Source of the DNA: Mesorhizobium loti
Lineage (GTDB): Bacteria > Pseudomonadota > Alphaproteobacteria > Rhizobiales > Rhizobiaceae
DNA length: 64,000 bases
Assembly (NCBI RefSeq): GCF_002858745.1
Contig: NZ_PJRO01000022.1
Coordinates: forward strand, 1-64,000
Direction of reading: 5' to 3'
The stretch's first letter is position 1, and each line of letters opens with the position of its first letter. The position numbers and the translations under genes are program-made. Below the pieces are notes generated by a model. It saw only the letters and a list, made by a program, of their open reading frames with translations. It had not been told where the DNA came from and did no database searches. This document shows positions 51,189-60,490 of this stretch, piece by piece.

Positions 51189-52646
51189 TCAGAATGAAAG
51201 CGTATTCTTGTGGATGCGCCCGTCTTTCATGACGAGCTTCATCGTCTGCTCGGGATCGGCGATCAGCGAAATCTCCTTGAGCGGGTCACCATCGACCACG
51301 AGGAGATCGGCATAGGCGCCGGCCTCGATCCGGCCGATCTTTCCCGGATAGGGATTGCGTGGTCCGGAAAGGCCGGCCAGTTCCGCATTGCCGCTGGTCA
51401 GGAGTTTCAGCACGTCCGCGGCGTCGTACCACCGAGCAAACTTGGCGAGTTGCTTGCCCTGGGTCGCTGTGCCCTTGGGGTTGAAGAGGATGTCGGTGCC
51501 AAGGGCCATCTTGACGTTATGCTTGCGGCCCAACTCGACGGCCCGTGCCGTTCCGTCCGCGATCATCTGCTGCTGCGCACGCTGCTCGGGCGATGCGTAG
51601 GTGTTGGCATCCTCATCGGCGAGGAATGGCTGGATGCTCCACCACGCGCCCACATCCGCGATGCGCTTCACGGTCTCCTCGTCGGCAAGCTGGCCATGCT
51701 CGATTGACTTTACGCCGCACGCCAACGCGCGCTGGATGCCGGCGGAGGTGTAGGTGTGGACGCAGACATAGGTGCCCCAATCGGCCGCCGCGGAGACCGC
51801 AGCTTTCATCTCGGCCTCAGAATATTGGAGCGCGTCGATAGGATCGTATGCGGAGGCGACACCGCCACCGCCCATGATCTTGATCTGGCTGGCGCCGAGC
51901 ATGAGTTGTTCGCGCACGCGGCGCAGTACCTCTGCTTCGCCATCGGCAATCGCTGAGATACCTGCCTGTTCGGCCACACTGAGGTCGCTTTGCGATGTGC
52001 GCGGCAAATCCGTTCGCATGCGAAAATCGCCATGACCCGAAGTCTGCGAAATCATCGCGCCAGACGGATAGATGCGTGGTCCGGCGATGCGTCCCTCGTC
52101 AATGGCGCGCTTCAAGGCAAACGACGGACCGCCGACGTCTCGCACGGTCGTGAACCCCCGTAGCACCGTGCGCTCAGCTTCCTGTGCGGCAAGGAGATGG
52201 ACGTAGGGGATGTCGGCTGTCATCGCCACCAGTTGCGAGATGCCGGCAAGGATCGAATGCCAATGCGCGTCGATCATTCCAGGCATCAGGGTGCGCCCGC
52301 CACAATCGATTGTGTCCACATCGGCGACCGCTTCTGCCGAGGGCACCAGAGCTTTGATGAGTTTGCCTTCGACCAGCACGCTCCGGCCCTGGACGAGCTT
52401 GCTGTTGGTGCCGTCGAAAATGTTCACATTCCTGAGCAGGAGTGGCCTGACGGCAGCTTGTGCGAAAGCGGAGTTGACGAGACCGAGAGCGGGAGCAGCC
52501 AGGCTCGCCACGACCCCTTTCAGCACCGAGCGGCGCGACAACCCCGCACCGACACGTTCAAGCAATTGCCGGGCTTGCGGGCTATGGCAGGCACATGCCG
52601 AGCCATGGGTTAGATGCCGGTACTTCTGACCAAGGCGCAGCAGCAA
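51189..52646 (-). CDS. Secreted metal-dependent amidohydrolase with Tat-type signal
   Basis: The TTG at 52646 preceded by GGAGG gives 485 residues. About 40 residues in comes the twin-arginine signal SRRSVLKGVVASLAAPALGL, ending at FAQAAV. The catalytic domain has DAHWH (metal HxH), a Lys in ASQIKIMGGGG that would be carboxylated, His in YVCVHTYTS and SIEHGQ, and Asp in LGTDI. The family includes imidazolonepropionase- and prolidase-like enzymes (Sgx9260 type) that cleave dipeptides or amides. Folding before export fits a metalloenzyme. It forms an operon with the outer-membrane barrel gene. Confidence 0.83.
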   Translation of the reverse strand: MLLRLGQKYRHLTHGSACACHSPQARQLLERVGAGLSRRSVLKGVVASLAAPALGLVNSAFAQAAVRPLLLRNVNIFDGTNSKLVQGRSVLVEGKLIKALVPSAEAVADVDTIDCGGRTLMPGMIDAHWHSILAGISQLVAMTADIPYVHLLAAQEAERTVLRGFTTVRDVGGPSFALKRAIDEGRIAGPRIYPSGAMISQTSGHGDFRMRTDLPRTSQSDLSVAEQAGISAIADGEAEVLRRVREQLMLGASQIKIMGGGGVASAYDPIDALQYSEAEMKAAVSAAADWGTYVCVHTYTSAGIQRALACGVKSIEHGQLADEETVKRIADVGAWWSIQPFLADEDANTYASPEQRAQQQMIADGTARAVELGRKHNVKMALGTDILFNPKGTATQGKQLAKFARWYDAADVLKLLTSGNAELAGLSGPRNPYPGKIGRIEAGAYADLLVVDGDPLKEISLIADPEQTMKLVMKDGRIHKNTLSF

Positions 52647-53399
52647 GATAAGCTCCCTCCATCCTCTCGCATTCGTTTTTTGCCAACTGCACAAGAACAA
52701 ATCAAGATTTAGTCTCGATATATTCACCGAGGAATAACGCCGGCGATGTGTCGGGGGGCCAGGCGCGTCTGTCGCGTGGTCTTCTTCGCTCTGTGTTGCG
52801 CGGGTAAGCGGCTCGAGTTCGCCAGCGCGAGGCACTGCCGCACGTCATAGGCAGGGCGACCGAAGGGTACGCTTGGGCGAACTGAACACATCGCTTGCCG
52901 GCGCGGCGGCCGAAAATGGCAAGTGTTTTGCACCCGGCAAGGCTGGCAGGCTCCATGCAATCGGTGTAGTTTAGCGGGCATATTCCCGTGGTAGGGAAGT
53001 CCTTATGGACCGGTTCATCTCACAGGCCAATATCGCGTATTTCGAGGATCTGCTCGCCCGTGAGAGGTGGGAAACTCGAAATCATGGAACAAAGCGAAAG
53101 CGCTCTCGCAAAACCCCTGAGTGAATTCAGTTAAACGACGAAGCACTGAGCGAGGATCACCCATGGTTCCACGCCCGGCGTTTCACTCGCTGGGCAACGA
53201 GCTGGTTGGCACATGCCTTAACTCCGGCTCTTGCGCCCGGGCCCCCAGGGCGCAAGAGCTTGAGGTCAGCAGACCTGCCCCGATAGTGGTCTTGCCGAGC
53301 TGCCTCGGCTTGCCGAAGCCCCCCGTCTTCGCGCTCGCATGGTCATTCATGCTCGCTCCATCGGGACCAGTATCCAAGCACTCACCGCTTCGGCCATCC
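52647..53399. other. Mainly non-coding stretch with one small frame
   Basis: Apart from the short frame at 53005-53124 I see no supported gene. The part 52670-52740 should hold the promoter of the amidohydrolase operon. Confidence 0.45.
53005..53124 (+). pseudogene. Short frame resembling the start of a rhizobial small helical protein
   Basis: The 39-codon frame begins MDRFISQANIAYFEDLLARE with AGGGAAG upstream. This opening resembles small rhizobial proteins that continue with a second helix and an EE..K end, but here it switches to a basic tail and stops. I read it as a truncated remnant, though a real tiny protein is possible. Confidence 0.35.
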
Positions 53400-53413
53400 T
53401 TGATCCGCGTCAA
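53400..53413. promoter_or_regulatory. FixK/FNR-type box ahead of the small hypothetical gene
   Basis: TTGATCCGCGTCAA matches TTGA-N6-TCAA exactly. A near match (ATGATTCAAATCAA) follows at 53498-53511. Both lie upstream of the ATG at 53546. Confidence 0.7.
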
Positions 53414-53545
53414 GCTGTCGTCCAATGAGCCTGGGCGCTCTGCAGGTCCACATCTGTTGCCGATGGAATAGTCGTCGGGCGCGCGGATGGCCGAAAAATG
53501 ATTCAAATCAAGGCGCCAGGGTTGAGCTTTGATCAGACTGGCTCA

Positions 53546-53761
53546 ATGTGGAAACCTGTCACAAATGCGCCCTTTGGCCGAGACCTCCAGCTGGCCGTCA
53601 TCGATGACGATGGCGTGCACGCGTTGGTGTTCGCCTGTCAGAGGGAGCTCGCTGGCTGGCGTAGCGTCGTCACCGGCGCCCACGTTGACATTCGCCCAAC
53701 CCACTGGCGTGTCTGGGATCCACAGACAGCGATGGATGAGACGTCGTCAAAAGCGCCTTAG
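53546..53761 (+). CDS. Small conserved hypothetical protein
   Basis: The 71-residue protein begins MWKPVTNAPFGRDLQLAVID and contains ALVFACQRELAGWRSVVTG and PTHWRVWD, a pattern I recall from short rhizobial and phage-related proteins of unknown function. I chose the ATG at 53546 since the WKP..NAP opening is typical; an ATG at 53498 is in frame but lies on the near-match FixK box. Its end overlaps the fixJ-like stop by four bases, so the genes are convergent. Confidence 0.6.
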   Translation: MWKPVTNAPFGRDLQLAVIDDDGVHALVFACQRELAGWRSVVTGAHVDIRPTHWRVWDPQTAMDETSSKAP

Positions 53762-54369
53762 CCGTTCAAGTCGGCAATCAAAGCCATGCGGACCAAATGC
53801 GAAAGGCTGCCGGCGCCCATCTTGTTCATCACATTGGCCCTGTGGATTTCGACAGTACGTGGACTGATCCCCAGGTCATAGGCGATCGTCTTGTTCGGCA
53901 AGCCGGAAACGAGTCCGTCCAGGACCTGGCGTTCTCGTTGCGAAAGCGTGGACAGGTGTTTGCGGATATCGGCTGCCTGTGCGTTGACCGCGGCTACCGG
54001 ATCGCGGTTGTTCAGGGCTGCGTGAATGGCATCGATCAGCATCTGATCATCGAATGGCTTCTCGATGAAATCGGTGGCGCCTTCCTTCATTGCTTGCACT
54101 GCCAGGGCCACGTCAGCGTGTCCGGTTATGATGATTACCGGCACCGCATCCCCCCGTGCTTTGAGTCGCCGAAGGAATTCAATGCCGTCGATACCGGGCA
54201 TACGCACGTCGGAAACGATGCAGCCATGAACCTCCTTGGGCTCGTTGGTGAGGAAAGCCGTTGCGGAGTCATGCAGCCGGACTGCGAAGTCGGCGGTTGC
54301 GAGGAGAAATCCCAAAGACTTTCGCACGTCGACATCGTCGTCGACGACGTGAACGACACTGTCAGTCAC
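53758..54369 (-). CDS. fixJ: FixJ-type response regulator
   Basis: The 203-residue protein has a receiver domain (VHVVDDDVDVRKS, phospho-acceptor Asp54 in IVSDVRMPGIDG, Lys104 in FIEKPF) and a LuxR-type DNA-binding domain (LSQRERQVLDGLVSGLPNKTIAYDLGISPRTVEIHRANVM). Length and the Asp54 position agree with FixJ. The GTG start overlaps the kinase stop by eight bases, so the two are co-translated. It should activate low-oxygen genes, in rhizobia usually fixK. The symbol marks the family; whether this is the symbiotic FixJ or a paralogue is open. Confidence 0.82.
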   Translation of the reverse strand: MTDSVVHVVDDDVDVRKSLGFLLATADFAVRLHDSATAFLTNEPKEVHGCIVSDVRMPGIDGIEFLRRLKARGDAVPVIIITGHADVALAVQAMKEGATDFIEKPFDDQMLIDAIHAALNNRDPVAAVNAQAADIRKHLSTLSQRERQVLDGLVSGLPNKTIAYDLGISPRTVEIHRANVMNKMGAGSLSHLVRMALIADLNG

Positions 54370-56017
54370 TTGCCACCTCGTCCTTTTCGACGGTGCGCAA
54401 CGTGAACCTGAAGGCCGTCCCGCCACCGGGCGCAGCTTCGGCCCAGATATGACCGCCATGCGCCTCGACAATGGTGCGGCAAATGGACAGACCCACGCCC
54501 ATCCCCTGTTTCTTGGTCGTGACGAAGGGCTGGAAAAGTTGCGCGGAAACTTCCGGCGCCAGTCCAGGACCTGTATCAATGACACTCACTTGCGCCATCC
54601 CATTCCGCTGTGCCGCTGTTACGATCCGCAGTTCGCGGCGAGATGTACCTTGCATGGCCTCCACTGCGTTTCTCATCAGATTCAGCAGGACCTGCTGGAT
54701 CTGGATCCGGTCGGTGAGAACAAGCTCGGCTGCGGGGTCGAGATCATAAATCACGCGCACATTCGCTTCCTTTGCTCCCACCAGAGCAAGCGAAGACGCA
54801 TCTTCGATCAGCGTTGGCAAATGTTCAATCTGTCGTTCGCTCTCTCCTCGCGCGACAAAGTCTCTCAGGCGGCGGATCACCACTCCGGCACGCAAGGCCT
54901 GATCCGCTGCACTGTCGACAGCCTCCCTTGCCAGGGTGATGTTTTCGCTGTTGCCTTTTTCAAGGAGACGGCGGGTGCCTTTCAGATAATTCGCAATGGC
55001 GGTAAGCGGTTGATTTATCTCGTGCGCCAGCGTGGAGGCCATTTCTCCAAGCGCAGTGAACCTTGCCATGTGGAATAGCTCCTGTTGCTGCTCCTGCATC
55101 CTGGCTTCGGTCCTGTGGCGCTCCGTCAGATCGCGGCAAAACCCGGTGAAGAAGCGACCCGTCCCGGGGTGCATTTCGCCAACCGAAAGTTCCATGGGGA
55201 ATGTCGAGCCATCCTTGCGCATGCCAGTGACCGTGCGGCCAAGCCCGATGATCCGGCGTTCTCCTGTGGTCAGATAGCGATGAACGTAACCGTCATGTTC
55301 CTCCCTGTAAGGCGCAGGCATCAGAATATTGACGTTTTGGCCGATAACTTCGCTCGCGCTGTAGCCGAACAACATCTCGGCGGCTGCGCTGAAAGACTGG
55401 ACGATACCACGTTCGTCGATGACAACCATCGCGTCGGGAACTGTCGCAAGGATCGAGCGCAAATGGTCTTCGCGCAGGCGCAGGGCAGCATTCGCGAACG
55501 ACAACTCGCTGACGTCTGTACCCTGAACGAATATCGCCGTGATCTTTCCGTCCTTCGCCCGGATCGGCTGATAGACGAAGTCCAGGATCCGTTCTTCCGA
55601 AGCACCGGTTTCGGCGTTGCGCAGGACGACCTTGACGTTGCGGCCCAGATAAGGCTCGCCGCTGTCGCCGACACGGTCAAGCTGTTCGAAAAATCCCTGC
55701 CCCTCAAGCTCTGGCAGTGCATCGCGGACCGTTCTGCCAACAACCTGCCTATGCCCGATCAGTCGCTGGTAGGCTCCGTTGGCCAGCTGAAAAACATGGC
55801 CGGGCTCACTGAGCAGCGCCATGAAGCCTGGAGCCTGCTCAAACATCAGCGCGAGGAGCTCGTGTTCGGGCACGCTTGGATGCTCAGCATCACGATACCG
55901 CGCAGGCACCGGGGGGATAGTGCCGGACGGGATCTGGTCCTTGCTGTTCACAGCAGTCTCCGGATCGAGAAAGAGCCATTGGTCTAGCATCCAATCGCAT
56001 GAGAGCGAAATGGTCAT
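54362..56017 (-). CDS. fixL: FixL-like PAS-haem sensor histidine kinase
   Basis: The 551-residue kinase has an N-terminal PAS domain (about 50-170), a second PAS (about 185-300), then HisKA with His332 in STLAHEINQP and an HATPase domain (NLMRNAVEA, VIDTGPGLAP, GMGVGLSIC). The second PAS is close to the FixL haem domain: His241 in REEHDGY matches the haem ligand and Arg261 in RIIGLGRTVTG the oxygen-responsive Arg, while the position of B. japonicum His214 is Arg. No membrane segments are visible, so it is a soluble oxygen sensor by inference. The ATG at 56017 is preferred to a TTG at 56056; no strong ribosome site was seen. Confidence 0.83.
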   Translation of the reverse strand: MTISLSCDWMLDQWLFLDPETAVNSKDQIPSGTIPPVPARYRDAEHPSVPEHELLALMFEQAPGFMALLSEPGHVFQLANGAYQRLIGHRQVVGRTVRDALPELEGQGFFEQLDRVGDSGEPYLGRNVKVVLRNAETGASEERILDFVYQPIRAKDGKITAIFVQGTDVSELSFANAALRLREDHLRSILATVPDAMVVIDERGIVQSFSAAAEMLFGYSASEVIGQNVNILMPAPYREEHDGYVHRYLTTGERRIIGLGRTVTGMRKDGSTFPMELSVGEMHPGTGRFFTGFCRDLTERHRTEARMQEQQQELFHMARFTALGEMASTLAHEINQPLTAIANYLKGTRRLLEKGNSENITLAREAVDSAADQALRAGVVIRRLRDFVARGESERQIEHLPTLIEDASSLALVGAKEANVRVIYDLDPAAELVLTDRIQIQQVLLNLMRNAVEAMQGTSRRELRIVTAAQRNGMAQVSVIDTGPGLAPEVSAQLFQPFVTTKKQGMGVGLSICRTIVEAHGGHIWAEAAPGGGTAFRFTLRTVEKDEVASD

Positions 56018-56026
56018 CGTGGGATT

Positions 56027-56040
56027 TTGACGAGCATCAA
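56027..56040. promoter_or_regulatory. FixK/FNR-type box between fixL and universal stress gene 2
   Basis: TTGACGAGCATCAA is an exact TTGA-N6-TCAA palindrome. It is 62 bases ahead of the ATG at 56103 and only nine bases from the fixL start, so activation of the stress gene and possible repression of fixL are both conceivable. Confidence 0.74.
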
Positions 56041-56102
56041 TGCATTGCGCATCCAAACGGTGTGAATGGGTGGCTCTCCATCATCCGCAGCAAGGTGTCG
56101 CC

Positions 56103-56915
56103 ATGTCCTGCAAAACAATCATCGTCAACCTGGCCGTGGATGCCGACCCCATGCCGACCGTGAAATTCGCAGCGGCAATTGCGGTGCATTTCGAAGCCCA
56201 ACTGGTTGGCTTGGCCGCCGCAGACGTTCCACCCCTGGTGGCGACCGAAAAGGGTCTTGTCCATGAAGGGCAGATCATGGAGACGCGGCGCAGGGAACTG
56301 GAAAGGCGTCTGAGCGAATTGCGCCGCACCTTTGAAGACCTTGTTCCACCTTCGATCGCAGGTCGATGGATGCAGTATATCCGAACTCCGACGAGCGCTC
56401 TCATCACAGCGGCGCGTTCGGCCGATCTTATCGTGACAGGCGATGACGCAGGAGACGACGCTTTCCGGGCGCTCGATATCGGAAGCCTTCTGCTGGGCGC
56501 AGGCCGTCCGGTTCTGCTGGCTGCAAAACACGCTGAACACGTGGCCGGTAAAACCGTGCTTGTTGCCTGGAAGGATTGCCGCGAAGCCAGACGAGCCCTC
56601 AGCGACGCGCTGCCTTTTCTGACCAGGGCCAGGGAGGTCGTCCTTGCAACCATGGCAGGCGAGCCAGGACAAGATGTTCGCGATAGCCTGGCCGACGCAG
56701 CGCTGTTTCTAAGGGGGCACGGAATCCTGGCCCGAACCGAGGTGCTGGTCGGCGAGACTGGCGGCCATCAGCTGGTGGAGTTCGCCCACATGATCGAGGC
56801 CGATCTGATCGTCTCTGGAGCTTACGGCCATAGCCGCCTCAGGGAGTGGGCTTTCGGAGGCATCACCCGCTCATTGATGGCCGAAACTGGCATCAATCGT
56901 TTCTTGTCGAACTGA
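56103..56915 (+). CDS. Universal stress protein, paralogue 2
   Basis: The 270-residue protein begins MSCKTIIVNLAVDADPMPTV and ends with GAYGHSRLREWAFGGITRSLM and NRFLSN, almost the same ending as paralogue 1 at 45348-46169. Tandem Usp halves are likely, only the second with a clear ATP motif. It is 37 bases ahead of the magnesium ATPase gene and probably transcribed with it from the FixK-type box. Confidence 0.88.
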   Translation: MSCKTIIVNLAVDADPMPTVKFAAAIAVHFEAQLVGLAAADVPPLVATEKGLVHEGQIMETRRRELERRLSELRRTFEDLVPPSIAGRWMQYIRTPTSALITAARSADLIVTGDDAGDDAFRALDIGSLLLGAGRPVLLAAKHAEHVAGKTVLVAWKDCREARRALSDALPFLTRAREVVLATMAGEPGQDVRDSLADAALFLRGHGILARTEVLVGETGGHQLVEFAHMIEADLIVSGAYGHSRLREWAFGGITRSLMAETGINRFLSN

Positions 56916-56952
56916 CTTGACGACACCCTAAAAGCGCGGCGGAAGGCAAATC

Positions 56953-59604
56953 ATGGCAAGCGAGGATGAATTCGTCCGGCCCCAGCCATACGTCGTCGAC
57001 AGCGCCTACTGGTCGCTCGATCCAGATGTGTTGGTGCGCCAGCTGGGAAGTTCCCCGTCGGGCCTGTCGAATACCGAGGCGCAGTCGCGGCTTGCCAGCT
57101 ACGGTCAAAACCTGCTGAGCGCACGTTCCGGTCCCACGGCATTTGCCGCATTTGCCCGTCAATTTCGCAGTCCGCTGGTTCTCATCCTTGTCTTCGCTGC
57201 CCTGATATCGGCTTTTGTGGGCGAGGGGCACGAAGCCGTCATCATCGGCGCGATTGTCCTGGCCAGCTGCCTCCTTTCCTTCTCGCAGGAATACAGCGCC
57301 TCGCGCGTCATGCAGGCGCTTCGGCAACGTATAGCGCGCCAGGCAAAGGTGCTGCGGGATGGGGTGGAATGCGCCATCAAAGTAGAGGACCTCGTTCCCG
57401 GCGATGTGATCAGCCTGTCGGCCGGGGATCTCATTCCCGCCGATGGCGTGATCGTGGAAGCCCGTGACTTCAACGTCAGCGAAGCGGCTCTAACGGGGGA
57501 AACTTTTCCTGTCGTCAAGTCGCCAGGCCGTAGCGCGGCCGAGGCAGGGCTGGCCAAGCGCACGAACGCGGTTTTTGCAGGGACGTCGGTTCGAAGCGGA
57601 ACAGCCAGGGTGCTGATCGCGACAACGGGTGCCCGGACGGAGTTCGCGTCGATCGCCGAAGCGCTGGAACGAGCCGTGCCGGAGACGGATTTTGCCCGCG
57701 GGATCAGGCAATTCGGCCATCTGATGACCGAGATCATGCTGGTGATCGTCATGATGGTGTTCATCGCCAATCTGATGCTCCATCGACCATTGATTGAATC
57801 TTTGCTGTTTTCGCTTGCCCTGGCCGTTGGGCTGACACCCGAACTCCTGCCGGCGATCATCAGCGTCACCCTGGCTAAGGGCGCACGCACAATGGCTGCC
57901 AGCGGTGTCATCGTGCGTCGTCTCGATGCAATCGAGAATTTGGGCAGCATGGATCTGCTTTGCACCGATAAGACCGGAACGCTGACGGAAGGCGTCATTC
58001 ATCTGGACGCATGGTTCGATCTTGAAGGCAAACCGTCGAGCGAAATCCTGCTTTGGGCACAACTTAACGCGACGCTGCAGACGGGGCTGAAAAACCCTCT
58101 CGATGAGGCGATAGCGGATACGCAACCCGTTGAAGGACTGTCAGCCTGGTCCAAGATCGACGAGATCCCGTACGACTTTATTCGCAAGCGATTATCCGTG
58201 GTCGTGCGCGAGAGGGCTGGCGAACAGCTGCTCGTTTCCAAGGGCGCTGTCCAAAATGTGCTCGATGCATGCACCCTTGTGTGTGCCGCCGATGGTGTGA
58301 AACCTCTCGACCTGGCGCAGCGCCAGGCGATCGAGGACAAATTCCGGCTCTGGAGCGGGCAAGGTTACCGCGTCCTTGGCCTGGCAATCCGACGTTTCGG
58401 GGGGAGGGAGAGCTTTAGCCGCGAGGATGAGACCTTGCTGGCTTTCGCTGGGTTCCTGCTGTTTCTCGATCCGCCAAAGCAGGGCGTGCGCGAAACGCTG
58501 CAGGCTCTGGCCGATCGCGGGATCGAGGTGAAAGTCATCTCCGGCGACAACCGCTATGTCGCGGCGCATCTGGCTGAGGCAATCGGCCTGCGTTCAGACA
58601 GGATCCTGACCGGGGAGGACTTGGCGAAGCTGACCAAAAATGCCCTTTTCGCCAAGGTCCAGCAGATCGACCTGTTCGTGGAAATAGATCCCAACCAGAA
58701 AGAACGCATTGTCGAAGCGTTGCGTCGGCGTGGTCATGTCGTTGGCTATCTTGGCGACGGCATCAACGATGCGCCGGCACTTCATGAAGCCGACATCGGC
58801 ATCTCGGTCGACAGCGCTGTCGATGTCGCCCGTGAGGCCGCCGATATTATCCTGCTCAAGCGTGATCTGGGAGTTCTTGTGCGGGGCGTCGACGATGGTC
58901 GTAAGACGTTCGCCAACACGATGAAATACATCTCCATCACCACCAGCGCCAATTTTGGCAATATGATCAGCATGGCTGCAGCGTCGCTTTATTTGCCGTT
59001 CCTGCCGCTGCTGGCCAAGCAGATTCTGCTCAACAATTTCCTGTCGGATATCCCTTCGCTGGCCATTGCGGGCGACAATGTCGATCCCGATCAACTGCTA
59101 CGACCCCGCCGTTGGAACATTCATTTTGTCAGGCGGTTCATGATCAGTTTCGGGCTCGTCAGCTCCATATTCGATCTCGCGACCTTTGCATTCCTGCTCT
59201 ATGGCGTGCAGGCCAGTGCCTCTACGTTTCAGACCGGCTGGTTCGTGGAATCGGTGATGACGGAACTCGTGGTCCTGCTTGTCATTCGCACCCGCAAGAC
59301 ATTCTGGGCCAGCCGTCCCAGCCGGCTGCTCGTCGCGCTGGTTGCGGCGGTGGCTGCTGTTGTCGTCATCATTCCATACTCGCCTGTGGCGGCCTGGTTT
59401 GGTCTGATCCCGCTCCCTTTGCCGGTGTTGTTGGGCCTGCTTGCAATCACCGGCTGCTATGTCCTGGTTTCGGAAGCGACCAAACATTGGCTTTTCGACC
59501 ACGAGATCGACGGCAAGCACGGAGCAGGAAGTCCCCTTGGGACGCCCAATACAAAACGCATGGGGAGGGGCGTCGCGAGCCGGGCCCCGCAAAGGCGTAG
59601 ATGA
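56953..59604 (+). CDS. mgtA: Magnesium-translocating P-type ATPase (MgtA type)
   Basis: The 883-residue pump has the actuator motif LTGET, the phosphorylation site LCTDKTGTLTEG, the hinge GDGINDAPALHEADIG and the signature VGLTPELLPAIISVTLAKGA of MgtA/MgtB. About ten membrane helices are expected, with four to six in the C-terminal part. It would import Mg2+ at the cost of ATP. Its coupling to a stress gene under a FixK-type box is unusual, since mgtA is better known from low-Mg2+ control; no leader or riboswitch was seen in the 37-base spacer. Confidence 0.9.
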   Translation: MASEDEFVRPQPYVVDSAYWSLDPDVLVRQLGSSPSGLSNTEAQSRLASYGQNLLSARSGPTAFAAFARQFRSPLVLILVFAALISAFVGEGHEAVIIGAIVLASCLLSFSQEYSASRVMQALRQRIARQAKVLRDGVECAIKVEDLVPGDVISLSAGDLIPADGVIVEARDFNVSEAALTGETFPVVKSPGRSAAEAGLAKRTNAVFAGTSVRSGTARVLIATTGARTEFASIAEALERAVPETDFARGIRQFGHLMTEIMLVIVMMVFIANLMLHRPLIESLLFSLALAVGLTPELLPAIISVTLAKGARTMAASGVIVRRLDAIENLGSMDLLCTDKTGTLTEGVIHLDAWFDLEGKPSSEILLWAQLNATLQTGLKNPLDEAIADTQPVEGLSAWSKIDEIPYDFIRKRLSVVVRERAGEQLLVSKGAVQNVLDACTLVCAADGVKPLDLAQRQAIEDKFRLWSGQGYRVLGLAIRRFGGRESFSREDETLLAFAGFLLFLDPPKQGVRETLQALADRGIEVKVISGDNRYVAAHLAEAIGLRSDRILTGEDLAKLTKNALFAKVQQIDLFVEIDPNQKERIVEALRRRGHVVGYLGDGINDAPALHEADIGISVDSAVDVAREAADIILLKRDLGVLVRGVDDGRKTFANTMKYISITTSANFGNMISMAAASLYLPFLPLLAKQILLNNFLSDIPSLAIAGDNVDPDQLLRPRRWNIHFVRRFMISFGLVSSIFDLATFAFLLYGVQASASTFQTGWFVESVMTELVVLLVIRTRKTFWASRPSRLLVALVAAVAAVVVIIPYSPVAAWFGLIPLPLPVLLGLLAITGCYVLVSEATKHWLFDHEIDGKHGAGSPLGTPNTKRMGRGVASRAPQRRR

Positions 59605-59874
59605 CCGGCAGGTGCCTTTGACGCTCCACAGACAATGGCGGCTACGACCAACATTGTCTCCTGAGATCCGGTTCTTTCCAGACCAATTGAGATCGAGAAA
59701 GGCGGCTCAATCTCGGGTTACCGATGCCATCTCTTTTGCGGCAGCCGTGTGGGATGGCGCGCACCATCGCGCTTTGTTTGCCAGTTTTCGCATCACGAGT
59801 TCAGCAAGCCAGGATCGAACCCCGGGCGCATTGGATGTCACGTGCGTCTTCCCGGTGCTCTTCAGTCAGAAAAG
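59605..59874. other. Spacer between mgtA and the GNAT-gene terminator
   Basis: No gene with family features was found between mgtA and the convergent GNAT gene. Open frames that cross this part run antisense into the GNAT gene and look like shadows. Confidence 0.45.
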
Positions 59875-59904
59875 AGCAGGCCGCGCTTGGTGGCGCGGCC
59901 TGCT
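59875..59904 (-). terminator. Terminator of the GNAT gene
   Basis: A perfect 12-pair stem (AGCAGGCCGCGC with GCGCGGCCTGCT) with a six-base loop is followed on the minus strand by CTTTTCT. It lies 25 bases after the GNAT gene stop codon. Confidence 0.82.
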
Positions 59905-59928
59905 GGCGATCATCTTTGGGTGGTGGAA

Positions 59929-60444
59929 TTACATGGGCAATGGCGTGCCAAGTTTGCGCTCGACCAGGACAAGCGTTGGATCATCGGGATCGGTCGAAAC
60001 GGTAAAGCCCATGTCGCGCTCGAGTTCGATCGCGGCGTGGTTCTCACGGTTTTCAATCGACTGCAGCGTTTCGAGGCCGTGCTCCTGGCCAAAATCTGCG
60101 AGATGGCGCAGAAGCTCCCAGCCAATACCGAGATTTTTGCGGTCCTGACGAATGCAGATCGCGACCTCGCCGCGCTTGCCCGCCTTATCGCTGGCAAGCA
60201 TCGCCACTGCGATCAGCCCACCGTCAGCGGAGAATGCAAGGAAGTTGTGAACGGCCGGGTCGTCGGAGCGGGTCATCGCCACCAGCCGTTCATGAGATAC
60301 TTCCTTCATCGTTCCCAGGAAGCGGAAGCGCAGATCCTCCGGGGTGACATGCGTGAAAAACTCGGCCACGACCGGCTCATCATTGAGACGTGCGCGGCGG
60401 ACTTCGAAACGAAATCCTGTGTGGGTCGTCAATGTGGTCTTCAT
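59929..60444 (-). CDS. GNAT-family N-acetyltransferase
   Basis: The 171-residue protein has the GNAT fold: FEVRRARLNDEPVVAEFFTHVTPEDLRFRFLG at the start, the central strand AVAMLASD and the acetyl-CoA loop RQDRKNLGIGWELLRHLADF. It resembles the acetyltransferase domain of PatZ/Pat-like protein acetylases, where VTPEDLRFRF is also seen, and might act on metabolic enzymes such as acetyl-CoA synthetase; this is inference. GGAG eight bases before the ATG at 60444 sets the start. It follows the Crp/Fnr gene after 46 bases, so the two are probably one transcript. Confidence 0.85.
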   Translation of the reverse strand: MKTTLTTHTGFRFEVRRARLNDEPVVAEFFTHVTPEDLRFRFLGTMKEVSHERLVAMTRSDDPAVHNFLAFSADGGLIAVAMLASDKAGKRGEVAICIRQDRKNLGIGWELLRHLADFGQEHGLETLQSIENRENHAAIELERDMGFTVSTDPDDPTLVLVERKLGTPLPM

Positions 60445-60490
60445 CGTCTTTCTCCAATGGTTCATCTGAGTTCATTGCGATCAGGCGATT

